Source: Chromera velia (lineage: Eukaryota > Sar > Chromeraceae). Taken from it: a DNA stretch of 59,679 bases. Location: positions 1 to 59,679 of the forward strand of contig JAHBMJ010003685.1 of NCBI GenBank assembly GCA_018398765.1, in the 5' to 3' direction. This document shows, in pieces, positions 25,432 to 36,700 of the stretch. Below the pieces are notes generated by a model. It was given only the letters and a program-made list of their open reading frames with translations, did not search any database and was not told the origin of the DNA. A program made the position numbers and the translations under genes. The stretch's first letter is position 1. The number at the start of each line of letters is the position of its first letter.

Positions 25432-27265
25432 TTCTATCTATAATTTATATGTCCAGCTGTAAATAGGGCTTTTGATAAGCGTAAGTCGTTTCGGTTTTCC
25501 TACTAAATTTCTTCCTAACAAGAACTTTACAGAAACGTAAACTCACAATATATTGCTATATGGTGAATATGTTGAAAATTCTGCTAGAAATTTCTTATGA
25601 AGAAGTCTTTGTTGTTTTTTGTTCAAATGTTGTAAACTCCATTCTCCATCCTCCTCCTAATGATTCTGCTTTAAATTTCATATTTTAGGAATTAAGGTAA
25701 AAACCTAAACAAAAACATTTTCTGTAGTCCAGGAAAAGCCAGCATCCAAGCATATGAAAACAGAAAAGAAAACCAGAGAAATGAAGCTGGAACAGACGTC
25801 ATACACCCAAACAGACAAGAAAGATGAAGACTGAAAGGTCGTTGTGTGAGGAGACAACGAAGATGAAAGTGAAGCGGACTTTCTGTAAGCAGACGGGCTA
25901 GCAGATAGGATGAAACTGGAGAGGCCCTTAACATGCAGGCAGGAAAGATGGAAGCTAGCGGAAAGTAGTCATGCAAGCCGGCCAGATAGACAAAAGTGGA
26001 GAGTCGTCATGTTTGACAGCGCACGATAGAGGAAAGTAGAGAGCCACCAAGCAAGTAAAAAAGAAAGATGGGAATATGAAAGTGGAGAGGCCGTCGTGCA
26101 AGAAGAAAGAAAGAAAGAAAGATGGAAGTGCAGAGGCCGTCATACAAACAGACAGAAAGATGGAAGTGGAGAGGCCGTCATACAAATAGACAAAAAGAGG
26201 GAAGTGGAGAGGCCGTCATGCAAACAGACAAAAAGAAGAAAGTGGAGAGGCCGCCATACAAACAGACAGAAAGATAAAAGTGGAGAGGCGGTCATGCAAG
26301 CAGACAAAATGTCAAAGATGGAGGCGGAGAGGCCGTCGTGCAAACAGATAGAAAGACGAAAGTAGAGAGGCGCCATGCAAACAGACAGAAAGATAGAAGT
26401 GGAGAGGCTGTCATGCAAACAGACAGAAAGATGGAAGTGGAGAGGTTGTTGTGCAAACAGACAGAAAGATGAAAGTGGAGAGGCCGTCATACAAACAGAT
26501 AGAAAGATGGAAGTGGAGAGGCCGTCATGCAAACAGACAGAAAGAAGAGAGTGGAGAGGCCGCAATGCAAGCAGACAGAAAGATGGAACTAGAAAGGCTG
26601 TCCGGCAAACAGACATAAAGAAGAAAGTAGAGAGGCCGTCATGCAAACAGACAGAAAGATGGAAGTGGAGAGGCCGCCATGCAAACAGACAGAAAGATGG
26701 AAATGAAGAGGCCGTCATGTAAAAACAGACAAAAAGATGAAAGTGGAGAGGCCGACATGCAAACAGACAGAACGATCAAAGTGGAGAGGCCGTTATTCAA
26801 GCAGGAAAGGTGAAAGTGGAGAGAAGTTCAACGTCTGGTTTATCTTGATGTAGGACTTCTGGCCTGAAGGTTTGATTCTCTTACCACGTGTCCAGATAGA
26901 AGCTTCATTGAAGTTGGATGATTGAACTGTGCATGCAGAGTACACTAATTTTCGTAGCAAGGTCAGTCAAAAAGCTGCTGCTTAGCTGCATACACGGACG
27001 CAGGATTGACTACAAATTTGAACCTACTGGTGGGCCTGTTACCTCTATCCTCCAGATGTACAGGAGAATATGCAGCTACGTCTGTCCTATACCAGTTCTT
27101 TTTTGCCATCGAAGATCTTTATGTTATATAGCTTAATGCAGGATGCCACTTCCACAGGCTCCAGTGGCATGCCGGGGCCCAGTAAAAAATCATCTAGACT
27201 AAACCCAGGCTCTATTGATAAAAAGAAACGTCGTATAAAAAGACTGTCTGAACGATGATATCTGC
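25432..27265. repeat. Composite repeat unit A (about 1.8 kb)
   Basis: First of two diverged direct copies. Order: an AT-rich left part (containing atatgtccagc and gaatatgttgaaaattct), a part starting ccaggaaaagcc, a 38-bp minisatellite, a right part (gagaagttcaacgtctg, ggtcagtcaaaaagctg, cgcaggattgac), then a tail with ATGCCGGGGCCCAG. Copy B has the same order. The element has no long coding frame outside the minisatellite. The intact order suggests duplication or transposition of the whole unit, not chance repeats. Confidence 0.8.
26080..26815. repeat. 38-bp minisatellite in unit A, roughly 19-20 copies
   Basis: The unit is about 38 bp: GTGGAGAGGCCGTCATGCAA followed by ACAGACAGAAAGATGGAA, with scattered substitutions. 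Because 38 is not a multiple of three, all frames cycle through the same peptide pieces (VERPSCKQTER, RHANRQKD), which explains the open frames on both strands. There are no unique spacers, so this is not a CRISPR array. Confidence 0.95.
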
Positions 27266-27713
27266 GGCTTGCATGCATATATTCATAGGATATATGATGT
27301 AGCAAAACCTTCAATCATGAATTCGTCGATGAAAGTGGAAAGACCATCATATAAATAAACAGAAAGATAAAAGTGAAGCGGCTAGAAATGGTTGTTATTC
27401 AAGTAAAAAAGATGAGACTGGCTGTTACATTTAAGTAAAAAAGATGAAAGTGGAAAGAAATTTAACGTATGTATGTCTACTTTGATATAGGACTTCTCGT
27501 GTATTCATGTGTGTTCTAGCTTTTAATGAGCCTTTCATTGTTCTTTCAGTATTCCACGATCAACCATTTAAAACAATTTTGACTATATATATATATATAT
27601 ATATATATTTGTACTTTGAAAGTTCTTAAACCAAAAGTATCCAAAATTTGTAATAGTAAACTATGTAAAGTTGTACTTAAATTTTAACTTAAATAAATAA
27701 ATTCATACTTTTT

Positions 27714-29511
27714 TTTCATTTCTATATATAGTTTTATATGTCCAGCCGCAAATAAGCGTAAGCCCATTCAGTTTTTTATACAGAACTTTTTCTACTAAAT
27801 TCCCACCCAGGAAGAATTTTATAGAAACGTTAACTCATAATGTATTGCTATAGTGAATATGTTGAAAATTCTACTAGAAATTCCATGTGAGGAAGTCTTT
27901 GTTTTTTAATGTTGTAAACTCTATCCTTCTAATGACTCTGCTTTTCACATTTTAGAAAGGCAAAAACATTCTATTTGGTCCAGGAAAAGCCCATATCCAA
28001 GCATATGAAAACAGAAAAGAAAACCAGAAAAATAAAACTGGAGCAGACGTCATACATGCAGAGAGATAAGAAAGATGAAGACTGAAAGGTCGTTATGTGA
28101 GGAGACACGGAAGATGAAAGTGAAGCGGACTTTCTGCAAGCAGACGGGCTAATGACGCGCTAGCAGATAGAACAGATTGATAAAACTGGAGAGGCCGTCA
28201 TATACGCAGACAGGAAAGATGGGAGCGCCGATACCCGTCATGCAAACAGGCAAGACGGACAAAAGCGGAGGAAAGTGGAAAGTCATCGTGCATGCACAGA
28301 AAAGATGGAACTTGAGAAGACGTCATACAAACCAACAGAAAACATGGAAGCGGAAAAGCTTTCATGCAAGTCAATAGAAAAGATTCATAAAGCTGGAGAG
28401 GCCCTCAACATGCAGGCAGGAAAGATGGAAGCTAGCGGAAAGGAGTCATACAAGCCGGCAAGATAGACAAAAGTGGGAAGTCGGCGTGCAAGCAAACAGC
28501 GAAGATGGAAGCTGAGAACACGTTATGCAAACCGGCAGGAAATATGGAAGCAAAGACGCTTTCATGCAAGTTGACAGGAACGATATAAGTAGAGAGGTGG
28601 TCAAACATGCCGGCAGGAAAATTAAGATAGAAGCGCGGAAAGCCGTCATGCAAGCACCTAGGCAAGCAGTGCCACACATGACAGGAGAAAGTAGAGACCT
28701 ACCAGCTTGAGGCAAGCAAAAAAGAAAGATGGGAATATGAAAGTGGAGAGGTCGTCATGCAAACAGACAGAAAGATGGGAGTGGAGAGGCCGTCGTGCAA
28801 ACAGACAGAATGATGAAAGTACAGAAGCCTTCGTGTAAACAAATAGAACGATGAACGTGGAGAGGCCGTCATGCAAACAGAGAGAAAGATGGAAGTGGAG
28901 AGGCCGACATGCAAACAGACAGAACGATGAAAGTGGAGAGGCTGACATGCAAACAGACAGAACGATCAAAGTGGAGAGGCTGTCATGCAAACAAACAGAA
29001 CGATCAAAATGGAGAGGCTATCCGGCAAACAGACAGAATGATCAAAGTGGAGAGGTTGTTATGCAAACAGCCAGAATGATGAAAGTGGAGAGGCGGTCAT
29101 ACACACAGACAGAACGATAAAAGTGGAGAGGCTGTCATGCAAACAGATAGAATGATGAAAGTGGAGAGGCCATCATGCAAACAAACAAAAAGATAAAAGT
29201 GAAGAGAAGTTCAACGTCTGCATGTCTATCTTCATATAAGAATTCTCGCCTAAAGATTCGATTCTCCCAACACGCATCCAGATAAATGCTTGATTAATTG
29301 AACTTTGCAGAGTACACTCATTCTTGTAGGAAGGTCAGTCAAAAAGCTGTTGCTTAGCTGTATGCACAGACGCAGGATTGACTGCAAATTTAAACTTACT
29401 GGTGGGCCTGTTACTGTTACCTCCATCTGGTCCAGATATACAGGAGAATTTGCAGTTACGTCTGTCCACTACCAGTTCTTTTTTGTTATTGAAGATGTGT
29501 GGCTAGCTTAT
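27714..29511. repeat. Composite repeat unit B (about 1.8 kb)
   Basis: Second diverged direct copy of the unit at 25.4-27.3 kb, with the same left part, minisatellite and right part. The alignment breaks at 29511, just after agctta, where a transposon-like insertion begins. In unit A the same agctta is followed by the tail with ATGCCGGGGCCCAG. Confidence 0.8.
28735..29200. repeat. 38-bp minisatellite in unit B, about 12 copies
   Basis: Same 38-bp unit as at 26.1-26.8 kb, with fewer copies and more substitutions (many units read acagaatgatgaaagtgg). An additional diverged stretch at 28170-28650 contains longer, irregular versions. Confidence 0.93.
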
Positions 29512-29519
29512 GTTTGCAG

Positions 29520-30079
29520 GCCTAGGTGCATCCTGGTAACTTGGTAGTCAGCCAGAAATAGGGGGGTGGTTACCAGGTTGGCCAGTAACCTGGCCGGCCG
29601 AGTCGCGGCGGCGCCGCGGGCCCGCGCTGCAGCCCGATCGACGTCCGTGCGGCCGCCGCGCGGCCTTGGCGTAATGGGGGCCGCCGCGACCGCGCCCGGC
29701 GCGTCAGGCATGACCCCAGCTTTCAGAGAAATGTTTGAGATGATTGCAAAATACGGGAGGCACTCTTCTAGCACTCTTCTGGCGTCATACATATTATTCG
29801 CTTGTTGTGCGTGCATATAAGTTTTATGCGTGAAAAAAAAAACAGTTTTAGGATTCAAAAGTTTCCGCGTCTTTCGAATACGGCCAGATTTTTTTTTAAT
29901 TTTTTTTCTATAATTTTTTTTTCTACATTTTTTTTAAATTTTTTTTTCTAGATTTTTATTTTTGTTTTTTTTTTTAATTATATGGCCGGTAAACCGGTAA
30001 CCTGGCCATTATTTAAAAATTGGTCTAGCTCGGCCAGGTAACCGGTTACCCGGTAATTACCCGGCCATCATACAACTAG
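29520..30079. mobile_element. Non-autonomous hAT-like transposon, about 560 bp, with 8-bp duplication
   Basis: GTTTGCAG flanks the element at 29512-29519 and 30080-30087. It fits the hAT target pattern nTnnnnAn. The ends are imperfectly inverted: left CTAGGTGCATCCTGG, and right, read inward, CTAGTTGTATGATGG (11 of 15 match). Subterminal GGTTACC/GGTAACC motifs recur at both ends. The core holds a very GC-rich block (about 29590-29705) and then T-rich DNA (29830-29980). The 84-codon frame at 29566-29820 has no recognisable domain. No transposase is present. Assignment to hAT rests on the duplication and end motifs only. Confidence 0.6.
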
Positions 30080-30087
30080 GTTTGCAG

Positions 30088-30960
30088 GTCAGTCATTTCC
30101 TGCGGATCCCGATTATGCAATGCGGCCCCGATGTTTACGCTATAGCTTGAATACGCTTGAGGGGCACGTTTAGGCTTTTTTGGTGGTCAAGTTTAGTTTC
30201 GTGGTAGAGTCGCACGGAGCTATTACATTGCATGACGGATGAGTGTCGAAGTTGGGCAACACCCCTTGAGCCACGTCACGGGGGGAACCGAGACCCTGGG
30301 CCCCGGCATTGAATGCATACATTTGCGTGCCCGCACATGTTGCTTGAGGGGCACGTTTCTCTTTGTTGTGGAGGAGGGATTGTTTTTTCGTGACTGTTCG
30401 CACGAAGCCCGCGACGTGATGGATGGGTACGTGTTGAGCTAGATCGGGGGATACTATAGCTCGCGCGTTAACCCTTAATTGAGCTAGGTGCGGGGGTTAT
30501 GTTATGTTATGTTATGTAGGATCGGGGTACTGCAGGCATCTCCTCTACAGGAGTATCCCACCTCTATATCATGTATAGTTTGTTTCTTTGTGTTACCCTG
30601 GTTCACCCCCTGAGAGGAGATAGTCTTTGGGCAAAACTGCCGTCTGACTTAATAAATTACTTGATAACGTTTGAACTGGACAGATGCTTACTCAATCCGA
30701 TGTGCCATTAACTAGCTCAACCGGTAGCATTGTCCCGCGGCAGAAAAAAACCTAACCGGCTGCTCAAATCTTGACGTTGACTTGAGCCTCAGGGAGCCCC
30801 GTGCCAAGTAAGGAAAACCAGTGCATTTACGATACTGATGAAAAACCTCCAAGACACATCACACGACCCTCTTACCCACCCCCGACTTCCAAGCGGCACA
30901 ACATTTTTCGTTGTCGAATCGTCGATAGGCATGGTGACGTTCTTCATTATTAAATTCAAC
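30088..30960. other. Unassigned spacer with repeated GCTTGAGGGGCACGTTT
   Basis: No gene seen. GCTTGAGGGGCACGTTT occurs at 30155-30171 and 30342-30358, with a related copy at 42757. CTGGGCCCCGGCAT occurs at 30296-30309. A short (TTATG)n run lies at about 30498-30518. Confidence 0.5.
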
Positions 30961-32912
30961 AATATTCATTCATTCAATGACATTCATCCATTTATTACCG
31001 CCCTACAAGCGCCGGGCCAGTCATCCATTCATCCATTCGTCCATTCATTCCTTCATTCATTCACGCATTCAGTCATTCATTCATTCATACATCCATTCAT
31101 CCATCCATCCATCCATCCATTCATCCATCTATCCATTCATCCATTCATCCATTCGTCCATTCATTCCTTCCTTCATTCATTCACGCATTCAGTCATTCAT
31201 TCATTCATTCATACATCCATTCATCCATCCATCCATTCATCCATCTATCCATTTATTCAGTCATTCATCCATAATGATTCCTTCATTCATCCATTCATTC
31301 ATTCATTCATTCATTCATTCAATGGCATTCATCCATTCACCCTTCCATTCATTCATCCATTCATCCATGCCTCCATCCATCCATTCATTCATCCATTCAT
31401 TCATTCATTGATTCATTAAAATTTATTCATTCATTCCTTCACTCATTTATTCATTCATTCATTCATTCATTCATTACCGCCCTACAAGCGGCCAGTCAGA
31501 GTCACTGTGGTCTATTGAGAGCGGTCAGGTGGTCCGGGGAGAGCGGTCCAGTCGGGTCTAGTGCCATCCATCCATCCAGCCATCCATCCATTCACTCATT
31601 CATCCATTCACCCATTCACCCATTCACTCATTCATCCGTTCAATTAATGACATCGATTTATTCAGTCAGTCAATGACATTCATCCATTCATTCATTCATC
31701 GCATTTATCTTGGTCTTCTCTGACGAAACAAGAAGGTCGATTCAGTCAGGGCAGTCCCTACAAAGTGGGCCAGTCAGAGTCACTGTGGTCCAGTGAAAGC
31801 GGTCTTGTGCGAGCGGTCTAGTCAAAGAGGTCCGGGGAGAGCGGTCCAGTCGGGTCCAGTGCCATCATCCATCCAGCCAGCCATCCATCATCATCCATCC
31901 ATTCCTTCCTTCCTTCCTTCCTTCCTTCCTTCATTCATTCATTCATTCATTCATTCATCCATTCATTCATTCATCCATTCATTCATTCATTCATTCATCC
32001 ATTCATCCATCCATTCATCCATTCGTCCATTCACCCATCCATTCATCCATTCATTCATTCATTCATTCATTCATTCATTCATCCATTCATCCATCCATTC
32101 ATGCATTCATTCATTCATTCATTCATTATTCATTCATTCATTATTCATTCATTCATTATTCATTCATTAATTCACTAATTCATTAATTCATTAATTCATT
32201 AATTCATTAATTCATTATTCATTCATTCATTCATTCATTCATTCATTCACTCACTCATTCATTCATTCATTCATTCATCTATTCATCCATTCATCCATCT
32301 ATCCATTCATTCATTCATTCATTCATTCATTCATCTATCCATTCACTCATTCATTCATTCATTCATTCATTCATTCGTTCATTCATCCATTCACCCTTCC
32401 ATTCATTCATCCATTCATCCACCCATCCATTCATTCATTCATTCATTCATTTATTCATTCTCTCATTCACGCATTCATTCATCCATTCATCCGTTCATCC
32501 ATGCATCCATCCATTCATTCATTCGTTCATTCATTCATTCATTCATCCATTCATCCGTTCATCCATGCATCCATCCATTCATTCATTCATTCATTTTCAA
32601 ATTTCATTCATTCATCCATCCATTCGTCCATTCATCCATTCGTCCATCCATCCATTCATCCTTTCATCCTTTCATTCATTCGTCCATTCATCCATTCATC
32701 CATCTATCCATTCGTTCATTCATTCATTCATTCATTCATTCATTCATTCATTCATTCATCCATTCATCCATTCACCCTTCCACTCATTCATCCATTCATC
32801 CATCCATTCATTCATTCATCCATTCATCCATCCATTCATCCATCCATCCATTCATTCATTCATTCAATTCATTCATTCATTCATTCATCCATTCATCCAT
32901 CCATTCATCCAA
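30960..32912. repeat. (ATTC)n/(ATCC)n array of about 2 kb with embedded unique blocks
   Basis: A long tetranucleotide array, mostly CATT with CATC variants. It is broken by two related blocks at about 31480-31560 and 31760-31865 that share agtcactgtggtc and ggagagcggtccagtcgggt. The long Ile/His/Ser/Phe frames are repeat translations. Block sharing suggests segmental duplication within the array. Confidence 0.95.
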
Positions 32913-33729
32913 TGCAAACGGTCTGGAGTGGGACAGTCTCTTCTCACCTCTCCTCTCCCGACTTCGAAGGGGCTGTGATGGAATGGCCGGCGGGCTGTGT
33001 TCGTGGTGCCACTGGATGCGGCGTTGAGGAGGGGCCGGATTGGCGAGTGAATGGAGGCATAGAGGCAAGCTGCATCTGTGGGCGGTGGCAGCATGTGACG
33101 GCTGCAGTTTGTGGAAGCTGGAGGTGGTCGGTGGTCCGGTGTGAAGAGAGGAGCTGCGTGGTGTTGTGGGTCTTGGGGTCATTTGGGTATATACAGATCT
33201 AGACAAGAACCGAGGCCCTGGGCCCCGGCATAAGAGTGCCGTCCAACCGCATGCATCCTCGGCGTGCGTCATGCAGACGCGAGAGCTCAATCCTGACATG
33301 CATGCAGGGCACTCACCAAGGTTGTATATGTGTGTCTCGCCATGCAGCTTAACGCTTAAACGATGTCGTCGCACGTACGTCCGTATATACCTTTATAAAT
33401 AAATTTTCTCGATATATCGCTTTAGACGAGACTCAGAGGGCAGCTCCGACACCCTTGAGGCCCCATGACTCAACAAAAACTCGCATAACCTCTCGGCGCC
33501 GGCGCGCGCGCATCTGGCACGGGATGGCACGGGGACCGCGCGACCCATGCAAAGGGCCAGTCAAACGACCTCAGTGCATGGCGACGAACCGGCCCACACT
33601 CTTGCCGTGAAGTCACCTTGCACAAAAGGTGGAAATTAGGCGGTTGCTCATCAGCATGATGTTGCAGATCAATCTTTTGTTGTGTCTTTTCCCGGAATCA
33701 CCTTGATTCTTCATCACGCCTACCTGAAG
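32913..33729. other. Spacer upstream of the acid phosphatase gene
   Basis: No gene is supported. It contains CTGGGCCCCGGCAT at 33218-33231, a GC-rich hairpin-prone stretch (ggcgccggcgcgcgcg near 33495) and the presumed promoter and 5' UTR of the phosphatase. No TATA box or defined promoter could be assigned. Confidence 0.5.
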
Positions 33730-36700
33730 ATGTTCACCAAAGCTGGTACTGTTGCACGACTCTTCCTGCTCTATCTGTTGTCTACTTGTGGACTGGTGGG
33801 CAGCAGTCCGGACGGCGACCTTCCGGTGAGTGCTCGCAAAAGATCTGTGTCTAACTCTGTGTGTCTGTCTGTCCCTCGTGCGCAAAGGCGTACGCCTGCC
33901 CATTGGACCAGCACTATGCTTCGTATCTGTCTGTCTCTTCGTACTTTGTCGTGCATGTTGATTGCACAACCGCGTGCAACCACACTCCCCCCTCAACCAT
34001 GTCTGCAGGTGTACTGTGCCAAAGACGTGGCCGCGTCCAGGCGGGTACCTCCTCTGGTCTTCAGGGACGAACTCAATCCCGTCCTCGCGCAAGTCCAGGT
34101 AGGTGCATGGGTGGGTGTGTAGACGAATCCTCGAACAAGCTGTCTCCTCCACCGTTGTTTCGGATTCAGTGGCTGCACTTGTCGCCCTTCTTTCCTCCGC
34201 TTCCTTCAATTTTGTGCGTCCCCCAATGCAGTCCATCAAGAATGCACCCGATCAGACAGGCATAGACGGACACACAGACTCAGACAGAGATAGACAGCCA
34301 CACACATATCTATGTGTCCACTGTTGCAGGTCTTTCATCGCCATGGAGCCCGGACCCCCGCCTCCCCCCACCCCTGCTGGGCAGGCTTCGAGGAGGCCAA
34401 CTGGTCCTGTTCCCTGCACGAGAAGGTCCACGTCGGGATGGACTTCTCTCCCCCCTCTCCGTCAGACCAGCCGACTAACGGGGAGGTCAGCACACAGCCT
34501 CCAGACCCATCCGCGGCACTCACCCCGTCTCCCGTCCCCAAGGCAGCGTTGGTGGTGTCGAAGATATTTGATGGCTTGGGCCCTAACCCCTCTGACTTTG
34601 TGGGAGATTGCATGGTCGGGCAGCTGCTGGCAGAGGGGGAGGACCAGATGCGGGAGATAGGCAGGCACCTGAGAGACGCATACGTGCTGGAGGTCGAAAA
34701 CCCCGAAGGCGAACCTGCTTTCTTCTCTGCCAATTTGAGCGAGAGTGGATTCAACCTGCCCCTGGGCAGATTTAAGAAACCTCCCTTGCATCTGTTCTCC
34801 TCCATCGAGATTGACCTCTACAGACAGGACCCCGCTTGGTCCCAGAATGCAGTTTTTTGGCGTTCTGACGATGTCCCCAGAGTATACGCCTCGGGAGCAG
34901 CCATGCTGGCCGAATTGCTCTCGCTCCCCCCAGCCAAACCAGGTGCACCCGAACCCCCCGGGGGTCTGCCCTGGGAAAGGCGGAGGACCACCCAGTCCCT
35001 CAGAGGAGTCGGGGGGGGGAGAGGCAGTGAAGAAGATAGGAAGAAATCGGAGAGGGGGGGCAGAACGCTCCACGACTCTCTGTTCCTGCCTCCGGATGGA
35101 GGAGAGGTAATCCAGATTCCCGTCCATATCGGGCACATCAATGAAGACTGGCTGAGGGGGGGGGATCAGCACTGCGACGTTGAGGGGTTGCGGTTGGAGG
35201 CTCTGAACTCGTCTGCATACAGAGAGTTCTACTCTGACAAGGAGAATGTGCAGCTTCGAGCAGCCCTATCCGAAGTTTTGCAGACAGACGTTGGTGAGAT
35301 TCCTTTTGATTTTGAGGATTGTCTGATGACATTTGCGTGCACAGACAAACGCCCGACGCTCCCCTCTGGATTGGAAGTCGGAGGTCCCCTCTTTCAGAGT
35401 TCCGTCGAATACATCGATCAAATGTGGCAGATACAGGCCAAGCACGCAAACCACCGCGCAAACTCCCTTCGAATGTACCCTCTAGTTGCTGAGATGTCAG
35501 ACCTCCTCCACCAAGCACAGTACCAATACAGCATAGACCCCTTTCAGCTGATCGGCAGGAGACGGGAGGAGGAGGAGGGATCACCCCGGAGGTCCCTACA
35601 CCAAGTCGGAAGGTACTTCCCCGACAACTCCCCTCCCTTGGTCGTGTTCTCGGGACACGACACGACCATCGGGCCCCTGCTGGACGTTTTGGGTCTCTGG
35701 GACGGGAAGTGGCCTCCTTATGCCTCCCTGCTCCTTCTCGAGGTCAGTTGCTGGAGTGAGTGAGTGAGTGAGTTGCCGCAATGCCCTGCAAGCTGAGTGT
35801 CGTTTCTTTTTTCTAGACAGGCAGAGAGAAACAAGACGGGGGTGGTCAGGCTTAGCAAGAAGAATGCTTTGTCTGTGCGTTCTCTCAGTAGCTTGAGCCG
35901 CTTTCTCTCTGTTGATCTGAGGTTTTGGTGAAGCTGTGTGGGTGGGTGGTGTACTTGGCCCGGAGGGATGGACGAGTGCGTCTCTCGAATGCGCTAAGCC
36001 AGTCGTGGCCCTTTCTTCTACTTCCTCTTTCCTCCCTGCCCTACCTCGCCTGTTCTCTTTTGCGTCAGCAAGACCAGTGGCACCATTTGAAAGAGAGGCT
36101 GTGTGGAAGAGCAATTTTCCTTCCAGTGCTTCTCCGTCTCTGACCCCTCTCTTTCTGCGTCTCTATGTGTTTTCTTTCGTGTTTGTGTTTGTTCCTGTGT
36201 GCAGATGTACTTCACGACAGAGGGACGCAAATTTCGTTTGATATATAATGGCGAGGTCTGTGAGTGCATTAATTTCTTTCTTACAGAATGGGATGTTATG
36301 TCCTGCAAGAAAGAATTGTTTCTTGTTTCCTCTGGTGTTTCTGATGCTGTGCCTGCCCTGATGCGTCTGCCTCGTCATCTCTTTCTCCAGTTGATCTCTG
36401 TCTCTGTCGCCCTCTTTCTGTTTGTCTGCATATCTCTGACCGCCGTGTCGTGAGGTTGCAAAGCTGACGCTCGGAAAGGGGTCGGGGGGGGTTGGTCTCT
36501 CCATCCATGTCTGTAAGCGGACATGTCAATGAATAAACACAGCGTTACACGAATGGTGCTTGCCTTGCACTTTTGCATGCAGGTCGTCACCCACAGGTTC
36601 AAGGGATGCAAGGATGACCAGTCGGAGCACCTTTGCGATGTCAGTCTGTCCCCGTTTTTGTCCAGAGAACGTCGCAGAGTCGAGTGAATGGACATTCACA

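Noticed and set aside
26096-26722. Tandem 38-bp repeats as a possible CRISPR array or repeat protein gene
   Set aside because: The units are contiguous without unique spacers, diverge along their whole length, and 38 is not a multiple of three, so no constant peptide repeat is encoded. The host is also eukaryotic.
31793-33202. Large Ile/His/Ser/Phe proteins
   Set aside because: Direct translation of the ATTC/ATCC array; no splice signals or domain.
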